From Candidatus Brocadia sp. (GTDB lineage Bacteria > Planctomycetota > Brocadiia > Brocadiales > Brocadiaceae), in NCBI GenBank assembly GCA_021646415.1, contig SOEU01000019.1, positions 1 to 59,674 on the forward strand: 59,674 bases of DNA. The letters run 5' to 3'. The notes beneath the pieces were generated by a model. It was not told the DNA's origin. It saw nothing but the letters and a program-made list of their open reading frames with translations, and ran no database searches. Positions 7,882 through 17,176 of this stretch are shown one piece after another (the stretch's first letter is position 1; each line of letters opens with the position of its first letter). The position numbers were made by a program, and so were the translations under genes.

Positions 7882-10698
7882 TTATTGAAGTGCGGTAACA
7901 CACCGGGCACATATGGTAGGATGTTCCTTGACGGTTCCCACGCTCTCTCTCAGGTTCCAGCACCTTTCACATTTTTTGTGTTGCGATACATTGCATTCTA
8001 TCCAAAGATTTTCGGTTAATTCCCCCTTCACCGCTTCGGATGTTATACTCTTATCCAAATTTACCTCAGACACAAGAAATATCATAGGAAGGTCTTTTTC
8101 GTAGCTTTTAAGGAACCGCCAGAGTTCTTCGTTTTCTGTATAAAGATTGACGGATGCCTCCAATGAGTTACCTATCAACTTGGCGGCACGCATCTTTTCC
8201 AGTTCCCTTGCCACATCGGTTCTTATATTGATTAACTTTTCCCATCTTTCATTGAGAGAGTTGTCTGTCCAGACAGGGACTTCTTTTGGAAATGTCGTCA
8301 AATGAACGCTGGAGACGTCCTCATCCTTATGGATAATTGCTGACCATACTTCTTCCGCCGTGTGAACAATAATCGGTGCGGACAATTTAACAAGGTTTAA
8401 CAGGATGTAATACATCACCGTCTGTGCGGCACGTCGCTCCTTTGAATTTTTGGGAAAGGTATAGGACCGGTCCTTCAAAATATCCAGATAAAAGGCACTC
8501 ATTTCCACCGAACAAAAGTTGTAGATATTATGAAAAACACGGTGAAATTGTAACGACTCATAGGCCGACGTAATGTTCTTAATTAATTCTTGTGTCTTAT
8601 GCAATGCCCATCGGTCTATTTCCAGTAATCCTTCATAGGCTATGGTATTTACCTTTGGGTCGAAATCGTAAAGGTTGCTGAGCAGATATCTGAACGTGTT
8701 GCGAACCCGTCTGTAGGCATCCGAACACCTGATGATTAAATTACGAGACACACTCATATCATTTTGATAGTCTAAAGAGGAAGTCCATAACCTGAGCACG
8801 TCAGCACCAAATTCCTTTAAAGCGTCTTCTACAGATATGAAATTTCCACGGGATTTGGACATCTTTTTTCCATGTTCATCAACAACAAACCCGTGTGTCA
8901 AGACAGATTTGAAAGGTGCTTTATCCCACGCACCAACCGATGGAAGTAATGAAAGCTGAAACCATCCACGGTGTTGATCCGTCCCTTCCAGATACAGATC
9001 GGCTGGATACGATAACTCAGTGCGCTTGTGTAAAACGGCATGGTGGCTTGAGCCAGACTCGAACCAGACATCGAAGATATCCATTTCTTTTTCAAACCGG
9101 TCACCCCCACATTGAGTGCATTTCGTATCAGGCGGTAAAAAATAAGATACCTCCTTGTAAAACCAAATATCGGCCCCTTCCTTCTCAAATTTGTCTCTCA
9201 CATAATCTATGGTCTTTGTATTTATATGTGCTTGACGGCAATGTACACAATGAAAGGCAGGAATGGGTACACCCCATGAACGCTGTCGGGAGATGCACCA
9301 ATCAGGGCGCTCCGAAATCATCTTTGCCATACGATTCTCGCCCCAGGAAGGTATCCATTTCGTCCGCTTTATCTCATCCAATACCTTTTGACGCAGGTTG
9401 TTATAATCAAGACTGACAAACCACTGCTCCGTTGCCCTGAAGATAACCGGATCATCACATCGCCAACAATGGGGATAGGAGTGGGCAATGTCTTTTTTAT
9501 CAAGTAACGCCCCTAACATCTCCAGTTTTTTAATTATCGCGTCGTTTCCTTCTTTTAAGATATTGAGCCCGGCAAATTCACCTGCCTCTTTTGTAAAATT
9601 ACCCTTTTCATCAACAGGACTTAACAGGGGTAAATGATATTTAATGCCGGTAAGATAATCTTCCTGGCCATGTCCTGGCGCTGTGTGAACACAGCCCGTC
9701 CCATCCGATAAGGTCACATAGTCTGCCAATACTACAGAACCTATTCTGTCTATAAAAGGATGCCGGTATTTTATACCCTCCAATAAACGCCCCTGTATCT
9801 TGCCGAGGTATTCGTAATCCTTGATTCCTAACGCAGATATGATTAATTCAGCCCTCTTATCAGCAAGGACAGTAATTTCTTTCTTTTGCGTTTTAGGATT
9901 CAAATAACGAATGGCAACATATTCATGTTCTGGGTGGATGGCGACTGCAACGTTTGCCGGAAGTGTCCAGGGGGTAGTTGTCCATATCATGATATACGAA
10001 TTATTGCTGTCTGCACCTTTGAATAAATTGTCGATACCGTCAGTGAGTTTGAAGTTTACATAAATGGATGGACTGGGAGTTTCTTCCCTATAGTCAAGTT
10101 CTGCTTCGGCAAGGGTCGTTTGTCCAAGTTCATTGGGACACCAGTGGACAGGTTTTTTGCTTCGATACACATATCCTTTTTCAACCAGTTTTCCAAATAC
10201 CTCGATGATGCCTGCTTCATATTTAGGATCAAAGGTCAGGTATGGATGTTCCCAGTTTCCCAGTATCCCAAGCGCCTTAAATTGAGTTCTTTGAAGTTTT
10301 ACAAATTTTTCCGCATATTTTTTGCATTTTTTCCGAATTTCTGGTTTTGTTAAATTTTTTCTTTCTTCACCAACTTCCTGCATTACGCGGTGTTCAATCG
10401 GCAAACCGTGACAATCCCAGCCGGGAACATAAGGCGCATCATAACCCTTCATTGTATGAAATCGTACAATGAAGTCTTTTAATATTTTATTCAAACCGGT
10501 ACCAATGTGTAGTTCACCAGTCGGGTAGGGGGGGCCATCGTGCAGGATATATTTTTCTCTCCCGGCACGTGTCTTGCGAACTTGCTCGTAGAGTTGATCC
10601 TTTTCCCACGTTTTTTGGATTTCCGGCTCTTTTCTGAGCAAATCCGCCTTCATGGGAAATTTGGTGGTGGGTAGATTGAGGGTGTTTTTATAATCCAT
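7882..10698 (-). CDS. ileS: isoleucyl-tRNA synthetase
   Basis: This class I aminoacyl-tRNA synthetase charges tRNA-Ile. The 938-aa protein has the HIGH-type motif PYPTGELHIGTGLNK, the editing (CP1) domain with TTTPWTLPANVAVAIHP, the second signature GKKMSKSRGN, the anticodon-binding helical domain, and a C-terminal zinc ribbon (CERCW...CARC). All elements of the bacterial-type enzyme are present and the length is normal. The ATG at 10698 is preceded by AAGGA at a slightly long spacing. The DUF167 gene lies just upstream on the same strand. Confidence 0.97.
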   Translation of the reverse strand: MDYKNTLNLPTTKFPMKADLLRKEPEIQKTWEKDQLYEQVRKTRAGREKYILHDGPPYPTGELHIGTGLNKILKDFIVRFHTMKGYDAPYVPGWDCHGLPIEHRVMQEVGEERKNLTKPEIRKKCKKYAEKFVKLQRTQFKALGILGNWEHPYLTFDPKYEAGIIEVFGKLVEKGYVYRSKKPVHWCPNELGQTTLAEAELDYREETPSPSIYVNFKLTDGIDNLFKGADSNNSYIMIWTTTPWTLPANVAVAIHPEHEYVAIRYLNPKTQKKEITVLADKRAELIISALGIKDYEYLGKIQGRLLEGIKYRHPFIDRIGSVVLADYVTLSDGTGCVHTAPGHGQEDYLTGIKYHLPLLSPVDEKGNFTKEAGEFAGLNILKEGNDAIIKKLEMLGALLDKKDIAHSYPHCWRCDDPVIFRATEQWFVSLDYNNLRQKVLDEIKRTKWIPSWGENRMAKMISERPDWCISRQRSWGVPIPAFHCVHCRQAHINTKTIDYVRDKFEKEGADIWFYKEVSYFLPPDTKCTQCGGDRFEKEMDIFDVWFESGSSHHAVLHKRTELSYPADLYLEGTDQHRGWFQLSLLPSVGAWDKAPFKSVLTHGFVVDEHGKKMSKSRGNFISVEDALKEFGADVLRLWTSSLDYQNDMSVSRNLIIRCSDAYRRVRNTFRYLLSNLYDFDPKVNTIAYEGLLEIDRWALHKTQELIKNITSAYESLQFHRVFHNIYNFCSVEMSAFYLDILKDRSYTFPKNSKERRAAQTVMYYILLNLVKLSAPIIVHTAEEVWSAIIHKDEDVSSVHLTTFPKEVPVWTDNSLNERWEKLINIRTDVARELEKMRAAKLIGNSLEASVNLYTENEELWRFLKSYEKDLPMIFLVSEVNLDKSITSEAVKGELTENLWIECNVSQHKKCERCWNLRESVGTVKEHPTICARCVTALQ

Positions 10699-10715
10699 AT
10701 AGATGAGTAATTTCC

Positions 10716-11009
10716 TTAAGATTCCAGGTTCAATAAGGATTTTAAATCTTCAAGGGTTAATCCTTCAATCATTAATCTCTTATCTCGTGATGTTTCGCCG
10801 GAAATGATATGGATAGAGGATTCATGAACATGCAGTGTGTCTGCTAAAAGTTCAATTACTGCCTTGTTTGCCTTGCCTTTTTCCGGGGCTGCTGTAACGG
10901 CTAATTTCAAGCGTCCTCCATATTCGCCTATAATACGATTTTTGCTTGAACCTGGCTGTGTTCGGATGGATAGAATAACGCCTGAGTTTGTAGTGACAAT
11001 ATCAAGCAT
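10716..11009 (-). CDS. DUF167 (YggU-like) family protein
   Basis: This is a small conserved protein of unknown function, about 97 aa from the chosen start. Family features: a basic RTQPGSSKNRI strand, LKLAVTAAPEKGKANKAVIELLA, and the closing SGETSRDKRLMIEG. The frame stays open upstream to an ATG at 11114, but the extra 35 residues come from a dispersed palindromic repeat (11066-11105) and the family begins near MLDIVTTNSGVILSI, so the ATG at 11009 is preferred. It sits 17 bases upstream of ileS on the same strand. Confidence 0.8.
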   Translation of the reverse strand: MLDIVTTNSGVILSIRTQPGSSKNRIIGEYGGRLKLAVTAAPEKGKANKAVIELLADTLHVHESSIHIISGETSRDKRLMIEGLTLEDLKSLLNLES

Positions 11010-11065
11010 ACGAATACTGGTAACTGTCCAATATCCAGTCGGGTTCTTTGAAATTTTATAACCGT

Positions 11066-11105
11066 CCCTCTTTCCCCTCCTTGCGAAGGAGGAGACGAAG
11101 GGGAG
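11066..11105. repeat. palindromic intergenic repeat, CCCCTCCTT/AAGGAGG family
   Basis: A C/T-rich arm (CCCTCTTTCCCCTCCTTGCG) meets a G/A-rich arm to form an imperfect hairpin. Related elements occur around 35395-35441, 46400-46440, 47465-47560, 48325-48360 and 54760-54800. It extends the DUF167 reading frame artificially. Confidence 0.6.
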
Positions 11106-11131
11106 GTCTTCCATCTGATATTGAACAACTA

Positions 11132-11410
11132 TTAATAAACTACCGAGAATTCATCGAATTCACCGGAGTATTCTTCCCTGCAGACATTTATATGTTCGAC
11201 AAAAGCACCGGGCGGTCCTTTTCTGCACCAATTTACTATCTTATCAACGGCATCCCTTTTACCTTCAAAAACAGCTTCAACACTGCCATCGAAACAATTC
11301 TTTACCCATCCTTTAATGCCAAATGATCGGGCCTTGTCCCTCGTGGAAGCGCGAAAGAATACTCCCTGAACCCTGCCGTGTACATAAACATGCGCCCTTG
11401 TCATAGGCAT
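11132..11410 (-). CDS. acyP: acylphosphatase
   Basis: This small enzyme (92 aa) hydrolyses the acyl-phosphate bond of acetyl phosphate and similar compounds. The family signature is complete: RVQGVFFRASTRDKA, with the catalytic Arg, then GIKGWVKNCFDGSVEAVFEG with the catalytic Asn, and the FDEF-type end. It is cytoplasmic. A second ATG two codons in is equally possible as the start. The gene follows the CcsA-type gene in the opposite order of transcription, 18 bases upstream of it on the minus strand. Confidence 0.93.
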   Translation of the reverse strand: MPMTRAHVYVHGRVQGVFFRASTRDKARSFGIKGWVKNCFDGSVEAVFEGKRDAVDKIVNWCRKGPPGAFVEHINVCREEYSGEFDEFSVVY

Positions 11411-11428
11411 ATGCTTATCTTCAAAAGA

Positions 11429-12280
11429 CTATTGTGATCCGTAAATATGTTCGCTCTCAGATGCGGAAGGTAAATAGTTTAAACCCACAAAGGTAAAGTT
11501 CACTATTCCAAACGCGAAGAGTAACCAGAATGCTAAAATAACAGAGGCCTTTGATTTGTTAACGTTCATTTTCGGCAAAACAAGGGGACTGTGTAAATAG
11601 ACCAGATATGCAAGCCACGTAATCAAAGACCACGTTTCTTTAGGATCCCACGACCAATAATCACCCCACGCTTTTTTTGCCCAAACCGCACCGGTAACCA
11701 TACCCAGGGTAAGAAAGGGAAATCCAAAAGCAACTATTTTATAGCTTAACCTGTCAAAATTTCTGGGTAATATCTCTTTCCCTTCATCACTTTCTTTATC
11801 CTCTTTACCCTTCCTGGCAAAAGGTTTAACAACTAAAAATATTATACTTGTTACAAATGAAATGCCAAAAGCAGCATATCCAAGCATATAGGTAACGACA
11901 TGTACTAACATCCAGTTACTCTTCAATGCCGGCATGATGGGTCTTATGGTATCATCCTGAAGTGTTGCATAGAGCAATATTAACATCGACAGGACGGATG
12001 CCAGGGCACCAACGACCCTAAAGTTATAAACGAATTCGAATATAATATAGACAAAGGCCGTGCAGCAGGCATAAAAAATGAGCGATTCATATAAGTTAGA
12101 AAAGGGCGGGTGCCCAGCTTCTATAGAACGTTTTGCTACCATCGCCAGATTCAGACAAAATGCTAAAATGAGCAATCCAAGAGATGTCCATTTTGTAGTT
12201 TTGGATCCCCAGATCTCTCTTACTATGTAGCTAATGGAAGCTATTACATATACAATCAACGTGACATTGATCAAACTCAT
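11429..12280 (-). CDS. ccsA: system II cytochrome c biogenesis protein, CcsA/ResC type (WWD domain)
   Basis: This integral membrane protein (283 aa) of the heme-handling family works with ResB/Ccs1 to deliver and attach heme to apocytochromes c outside the membrane. The tryptophan-rich WWD motif is intact (WGDYWSWDPKETWSLITWLAY) and flanked by conserved membrane histidines (HVVTYMLGYAAF and YLVYLHSPLVL). About eight membrane helices are visible. It starts 4 bases after the ResB stop and has a strong GGAGG, so the two form an operon. Family names vary: this WWD protein is called CcsA, ResC or, in some databases, CcsB. Confidence 0.92.
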   Translation of the reverse strand: MSLINVTLIVYVIASISYIVREIWGSKTTKWTSLGLLILAFCLNLAMVAKRSIEAGHPPFSNLYESLIFYACCTAFVYIIFEFVYNFRVVGALASVLSMLILLYATLQDDTIRPIMPALKSNWMLVHVVTYMLGYAAFGISFVTSIIFLVVKPFARKGKEDKESDEGKEILPRNFDRLSYKIVAFGFPFLTLGMVTGAVWAKKAWGDYWSWDPKETWSLITWLAYLVYLHSPLVLPKMNVNKSKASVILAFWLLFAFGIVNFTFVGLNYLPSASESEHIYGSQ

Positions 12281-12284
12281 TTTA

Positions 12285-14156
12285 TTATTCCTCCGCCTCT
12301 TTTTTTGTTTTTTTCCGCAGAAATGGCTTTATGTAAAATATAAATATAACCCCAAAACACAATGCACCAAAACCCGAGTACACTACCGGGATACCAGGGT
12401 CTTTAACAATTTGTAAACCGGAAAAATTTCCAGCCTCTGGATCGTAACTTGATTGATAAATAGCGTAGCCTTTGTATTTCAAAGGGTCGTTTACCCTGAT
12501 GGTTTTTTCCGCTACGGTTTGACCATTTTCTTCGATTCGCAATTTACTCGTGAAGTGCTTGATTGACTCGCCCGTGGATTCATAAACGAGTGCGAAATTG
12601 TTATCGGGATACCATGTGGCATATTGATTATTGGAGAACAACCAATCTTCGGTCTTTCCTCGTGGTCCATCAACTTCAACTAAAATAGCAGGTATCCCGA
12701 TCTCGTCTGATTTTTTTATAACTTCTCTTTTGAAATCGAAGGATGGGAAATATTTAGATACGGTAAGCTGATTCCCTGTATCGGCAATAGTATACTTCTT
12801 TTCCAATTCCCATGGTATGGTTTCTGCCACACGTTTGTCCTTTATATATGCAATTACCTGTTTTCCTTCGGGTGATTGAAAAATCCTTATGGTATTTTTT
12901 GCCATATAGGCACTGGCAATTCCACTACAGGTCAGTTTTACATTCTTATATTTCCCAGGATGCATTTTATCCCAGTCAGGAAATTTCTCAAATACCCAAC
13001 GGGTTTCAGCGCCTTCCGGGCCATTGATTTCTATTTGAACAGCTGGATTATCCGACGGTTGCTCATGTAAAGGCCTTTTATCTCCGTAATTAAGCACATA
13101 TTGTAACATTCTTATCGAATATTCAGTTCCTTCAAATTTAAAAACTTTATTTAATTCCAGAGAATAGTCTTGAGACAAACCCTGGCCAGCTATCGCTACA
13201 GATACCTTTGCATGTCCAGCCTCAACTGAGCTAATGGCTTTATCTAATTCTTCCTGGGAAGGCAGCCAGACATATTCTATTCGTAAATTTTGTTTTTTAT
13301 CCTCATAAGAGTTACGATCATGAGCTAATAACCATCCCTCTGCAGCAACCTTTTCAGACCCCATCAGCCTTACAAAAATAGCCGGGTTCTCGGGTTTGTC
13401 TGATGTATTCATCGGTTCTTGTTGTAATTCTGCATCTGGAATATAGTCTTTGATAGTTACCCGATAATCCGATCCCGGAACTCGTTGCCTTTTCCCAGGT
13501 TTAACATCCAGCACTTTTTGACGGTCTTTACTCTTTACATATGACACGAGTTGAAATTTCGGTTCATTCTTTTCTAATATGAAATCATCTAAAGCAATCG
13601 AAAATGGCAAATCTTTCTTGACGTAGTCCAATTTCCCCTGCCGGTTGATCAACTGGGTAAGAAAATAATTTACCGATTTCCCTTCGTAAACATTTACGCC
13701 GCCCTTTACGCCCAGTTGGAATTTTACAACACCACCAATCAATATTAAAACAAGGCTGAGATGAGTGAGAATGAAACCGGTCTGCAGGAAGGTATTTTTC
13801 CACCGCTTTATGGTACAACAAATAAGGTTGGCACAAAGCAATACCAGCAGGAATGAAAACCAATAGGAGTAGAATACATTCGATAATTGTGTTATTCTGA
13901 AAAAATTTGCAAGTCCGTATCCATATCTTGCCGTATATTCATCAAGGGTTTTTTCTTGCAGGATTACCGTTCCCAGGATACATGCCACAACCATTATCAA
14001 AATAATTGCTACCGCAAGTTTTACTGAGCAAAAAAAATCCCAAACTTTGTTGGTTTCCTTTGGCTTGTATCGATTTATCTGTTTCTGATTGATTTGCTTT
14101 GCAGTATCTTTTGTTTCTGTTATTGTGCGAGGCTGATTCTGTTTTCCATTTTTCAT
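12285..14156 (-). CDS. resB: ResB/Ccs1-like cytochrome c biogenesis protein
   Basis: This is the second system II component: three N-terminal membrane helices (VWDFFCSVKLAVAIILIMV, the FYSYWFSFLLVLLCANLICC region, and THLSLVLILIGGVVKFQLG), a large extracytoplasmic domain and a final membrane helix near the C-terminus (VYSGFGALCFGVIFIFYI). The VWDFFCSVKLA start of the core and the KYKGYAIYQSSYDPE block before the last helix are typical of ResB. The frame is open from a TTG at 14183; the ATG at 14156 was preferred, though neither start has a good ribosome-binding site. The very charged N-terminal 40 residues are probably cytoplasmic. Confidence 0.9.
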   Translation of the reverse strand: MKNGKQNQPRTITETKDTAKQINQKQINRYKPKETNKVWDFFCSVKLAVAIILIMVVACILGTVILQEKTLDEYTARYGYGLANFFRITQLSNVFYSYWFSFLLVLLCANLICCTIKRWKNTFLQTGFILTHLSLVLILIGGVVKFQLGVKGGVNVYEGKSVNYFLTQLINRQGKLDYVKKDLPFSIALDDFILEKNEPKFQLVSYVKSKDRQKVLDVKPGKRQRVPGSDYRVTIKDYIPDAELQQEPMNTSDKPENPAIFVRLMGSEKVAAEGWLLAHDRNSYEDKKQNLRIEYVWLPSQEELDKAISSVEAGHAKVSVAIAGQGLSQDYSLELNKVFKFEGTEYSIRMLQYVLNYGDKRPLHEQPSDNPAVQIEINGPEGAETRWVFEKFPDWDKMHPGKYKNVKLTCSGIASAYMAKNTIRIFQSPEGKQVIAYIKDKRVAETIPWELEKKYTIADTGNQLTVSKYFPSFDFKREVIKKSDEIGIPAILVEVDGPRGKTEDWLFSNNQYATWYPDNNFALVYESTGESIKHFTSKLRIEENGQTVAEKTIRVNDPLKYKGYAIYQSSYDPEAGNFSGLQIVKDPGIPVVYSGFGALCFGVIFIFYIKPFLRKKTKKEAEE

Positions 14157-14397
14157 AAGATTATCAAACTGAAAATAACTCAAAAATACTTTTACAACAA
14201 ACTATAAAATAATATCAATACATTACATAAATAGGCAAAGATTTCACAAACAATAACACTTTAGATTCAACTTTTAGCATCATTGAAGTGACAGAGTCTT
14301 TTTAGACTGGGGTTGTTTTGAAACTTGGTTTGCGAATTGTGGATAACGCAGGCTTGATGTATCCGGCTATTTACATTACTACAATTACTAAACCAAC

Positions 14398-14432
14398 GTT
14401 TCTTCCAATAACCTGCGGCTATTGGAAGAAAC
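14398..14432 (-). terminator. 13-bp perfect hairpin after the OmpA-family gene
   Basis: GTTTCTTCCAATA and TATTGGAAGAAAC pair perfectly around a 9-base loop, 18 bases past the OmpA-family stop codon on the minus strand. It lacks a strong T-run, so it may be a processing or Rho-assisted end rather than a classical terminator. Confidence 0.55.
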
Positions 14433-14449
14433 TATTTCCCTCAAACAAC

Positions 14450-15202
14450 TTATTTTTCTTCAATCTCTTCTGTTTCTTCGAATGTTTCTACCGGTATCTC
14501 TTCTGTCTGTTCCGTCAGCACGGGTTCTTGCCCGGTGATTAATGAAGTTTCTTTCGGGGGCAATGAAGCAACTGCAGTCAATATTAAAAATTCCACCCTT
14601 CTGTTTTCCTTCTTTCCGGCGGACGTACTATTGGTTGCGATGGGGCGATTTGGGCCGAACCCGGCAATGTGAATTCTTGCTCCAGGAATATTTTCACTCT
14701 TTGTCAAGAAGTGAAATACACTCAACGAACGTGCGGCAGACAAATGATGGTTTGAATCCCACAGGTGTTTCGTTCTTAAAATAGGGTCGGTATCAGTGTG
14801 ACCATCAATTCTGATGGCGATGCGTGGATTCTCTTTAAGGAAATCTGCCATTTTTTTCAAAGCCTTTTCTCCGGTAGGCTTTATTGTTGCGCTACCAGAG
14901 TCATAGAGCACTTTCTCCGGGAAAAGGAGCACAGGCCCTTCTACGGTATCTCTGACAGTTACACCCTCACCGATTGATTTTGCAAGCTTCCTGAGTTTAT
15001 CCATCTCCTCTTCGCTTGCCCTAAGCTTGTCCGATAGAGAAGAAAGCTGTCCGTTAAGCCTGGCGATTTCGTCAGCTTGGTCTCTTATTGTAATTGCCTG
15101 TCTTCTGTTCAAATTTCTGAGCTCGCTCAACTCGGCACAACCTGACATTCCTACAAAGGCTAATAAAAGGAAAAACTTCGCGTATTTCCTATATTTAGAC
15201 AT
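14450..15202 (-). CDS. OmpA-family peptidoglycan-binding lipoprotein
   Basis: The product (250 aa) is predicted to be an outer-membrane or periplasmic lipoprotein: signal peptide FFLLLAFVGMSGC with the Cys as lipidation site, a coiled coil (LRNLNRRQAITIRDQADEI... to about residue 90), then an OmpA C-terminal domain with IRIDGHTDTDP and RRVEFLI, which bind peptidoglycan. A short acidic Glu/Thr-rich tail follows. An ATG at 15202 with GGAGG 8 bases upstream sets the start; the frame upstream to 15283 is not part of the gene. The layout resembles Pal/YiaD-type proteins that tie the envelope to the cell wall. Confidence 0.9.
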   Translation of the reverse strand: MSKYRKYAKFFLLLAFVGMSGCAELSELRNLNRRQAITIRDQADEIARLNGQLSSLSDKLRASEEEMDKLRKLAKSIGEGVTVRDTVEGPVLLFPEKVLYDSGSATIKPTGEKALKKMADFLKENPRIAIRIDGHTDTDPILRTKHLWDSNHHLSAARSLSVFHFLTKSENIPGARIHIAGFGPNRPIATNSTSAGKKENRRVEFLILTAVASLPPKETSLITGQEPVLTEQTEEIPVETFEETEEIEEK

Positions 15203-15371
15203 TTTTTTTCCTCCAGTTGGTGAGGCGGAATAAAATTTTAAGTGCATCACGAAAACAGCTAGAAGTATCCATAATGAAAACAAACTATAACATGTGCCTT
15301 ATCCGTTTTCAAGCGTTTTTTCAATGAATTTTATTTTTTGTAATGACGCTGTAATTATTTTAAATATCTGG

Positions 15372-15755
15372 TTATTTGTAAACCTTATCAGGGTCGAATA
15401 TCTTGCTTTCTGCAATCTGAAAACTATCTGTCTTTGGAATATACTCTCGATAAAAGCATGTTTTATAACCTGCATGACACGCAGCAACATGCTGCTCCAC
15501 AACAAACACGAGTGAATTTCCTTCGCAATCGAAAAACACCCTTTTTACAAGCTGAATATGACCCGAAGTTTCTCCTTTAATCATCAGACGGTTTTGAGAA
15601 CGGCGAAACACATGTACCTTGCCTGTTTCAATCGTTTTTTCAACGGCGTCTTTGTTCATATAACATAAGGTAAGTACCTTTCCATCCAGCTCATCTACTA
15701 TTATCGAGGGAATAAGCCCCTTTTCATTAAAGTGTAATTTTTCCAATAATTGCAT
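15372..15755 (-). CDS. hisI: phosphoribosyl-AMP cyclohydrolase (HisI)
   Basis: HisI opens the purine ring of phosphoribosyl-AMP, the third step of histidine synthesis. The protein (127 aa) carries MNKDAVEKTIETG, the RSQNRLMIKGETSGH segment and the zinc cysteines ACHAGYKTCFYR. Its metal-binding stretch reads DCEGNS where the family normally has three alternating aspartates (DCDGD type), an unusual substitution. No other his gene is nearby, so it is a stand-alone monofunctional form. It has a clear ribosome-binding site (AAGGAG). Family membership is firm; full activity is less sure. Confidence 0.9.
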   Translation of the reverse strand: MQLLEKLHFNEKGLIPSIIVDELDGKVLTLCYMNKDAVEKTIETGKVHVFRRSQNRLMIKGETSGHIQLVKRVFFDCEGNSLVFVVEQHVAACHAGYKTCFYREYIPKTDSFQIAESKIFDPDKVYK

Positions 15756-15794
15756 AAGGAATCTCCTTTTATTTGACTGTATTAAGGCATTTTT

Positions 15795-16517
15795 TTACGG
15801 ATCTGATGTTTTATATTTGTTTTCGGATTCAGGAGTTATTTTGTGATTTAGAAATTTGTTACCGTGCTGGGATTTCTCCGACTTAAACGTTACAATTTTC
15901 TTGTATAAACTTTTGGCCGTATCTTCAGGATTATCAGCATACATAATACTTGAAATGACAGCGACACCATCCACCCCACTTGCTAAAACAGTTTCTATGT
16001 TTTTTTCATTGATTCCACCCAGCGCTATAACGGGTATCGTAATTTCATTTTTCAACTTTCGAATTTCTCCTGAACCGGTGGGTTTCAGGAGTCCTGCCTT
16101 AGAAGGTGTATCAAAGATCGGTCCAAAGGTGATGTAATCTGCCCCGTAGCCTTGGGCTTGTAATGCCTCTCGACGATTATGGGTAGATAGGCCAATCAGT
16201 TTTTCAAAACCAAATAATTTCCTCGTTATGTTAAAAGGAAGAGACTGCCAGCCCAAATGCACGCCGTCTGCTTCTACCGCCAAGGCAATGTCGATCCTGT
16301 CGTTGATGATTAAATTTGCATTGAAATCCAAAGTTATCTTTCTCAGTTCACATGCTAAGGAATAAAGTTCATAAGTAGAAAGTCCCTTTTCCCTTAATTG
16401 TACCGTCTTTACACCACCCCTGAGGGCTAATTTTATTGTATCCAGAAATGGATGTTTACAAAGATTCCTGTCCGTAATTAGGACAAGGGAAAGATTATCT
16501 CTGTGTCGTTTTTTCAT
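15795..16517 (-). CDS. thiE: thiamine-phosphate synthase
   Basis: ThiE joins the pyrimidine and thiazole phosphates to make thiamine monophosphate. Its TIM-barrel motifs are present: VLITDRNL, TVQLREKGLS, LIINDRIDIALAVEADGVHLG, YITFGPIFDTPSK and IPVIALGGI. The frame extends to a TTG at 16592; the ATG at 16517 (MKKRHRDNLSLVLITD) fits the family better. The last ~25 residues go beyond the barrel and look disordered. No TPP riboswitch was recognised upstream. hisI lies downstream on the same strand at a 39-base gap. Confidence 0.9.
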   Translation of the reverse strand: MKKRHRDNLSLVLITDRNLCKHPFLDTIKLALRGGVKTVQLREKGLSTYELYSLACELRKITLDFNANLIINDRIDIALAVEADGVHLGWQSLPFNITRKLFGFEKLIGLSTHNRREALQAQGYGADYITFGPIFDTPSKAGLLKPTGSGEIRKLKNEITIPVIALGGINEKNIETVLASGVDGVAVISSIMYADNPEDTAKSLYKKIVTFKSEKSQHGNKFLNHKITPESENKYKTSDP

Positions 16518-16592
16518 CTCCTTTAATATGTTGTTTCCTTCCCCTATATCTTCCTTTATTTCCCAACGTTTTCCTAACAATCCTTGATACAA

Positions 16593-17176
16593 TCAATGGC
16601 TCCTGGACTTATAAATAGCGCATACTTAAGCATTTCATCCAATAGTGTGTAATGTATGCAGGAAAATGAAGTTTTTCAATAAAGATTCAACAATATCGTT
16701 TCTGTTTCCGAGAGTCAATCTTATTTTTAGTTGAAGTTCAGTTACGGCTCCCATCAGTTCATCTATTATCCTTTGGGTTTCTCTTGCCTGTCCTCATACC
16801 GCAGTTGTGTCTTTTGCTACCTTACTGCAAGAAGCATAAAAGACAAATCACCTGGGTTTTCTGTAGGGTAGCACCTGATCCGGTCAATACCTCATGGCAA
16901 TTGCTTCTCTGAACAAGTATGTCTTTGATGATAAAATAAGATTATCTGCTTGACCCTTTCATTTTTTCTACCAAGGGTAAATGCACATTGTCCTTCAGTA
17001 AATAGTTACGAAAATTGCCGTATTGTGTTGTCAAATGATACAAATATGTCATTTTTACACTAAAAAACACAAAAATGTATAACCAAATCCTTTTTTCAGG
17101 ATGCGGGTTAAATAACGGAACAGGTTCAGTTACAGAAAACTGATTAACTTTCCATAAATTAAAATAAAGGGATAAA
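16593..17176. other. intergenic region, possible decayed coding remnant on the minus strand
   Basis: No intact gene is seen between thiE and the diguanylate cyclase. On the minus strand a frame is open from about 16793 to a stop at 16635 (52 codons, helical composition, RIIDELMGAVTELQLKIR) and continues past an upstream in-frame TGA. It may be the tail of a dead gene, but I cannot name it and chance is not excluded. Confidence 0.3.

Noticed and set aside
8916-9416. 166-codon plus-strand frame inside ileS
   Set aside because: It is antisense to a highly conserved part of the synthetase, with no ribosome-binding site or family features.
16593-16700. TPP riboswitch in front of thiE
   Set aside because: The conserved CUGAGA-type core was not found, and the upstream region is short on paired elements.
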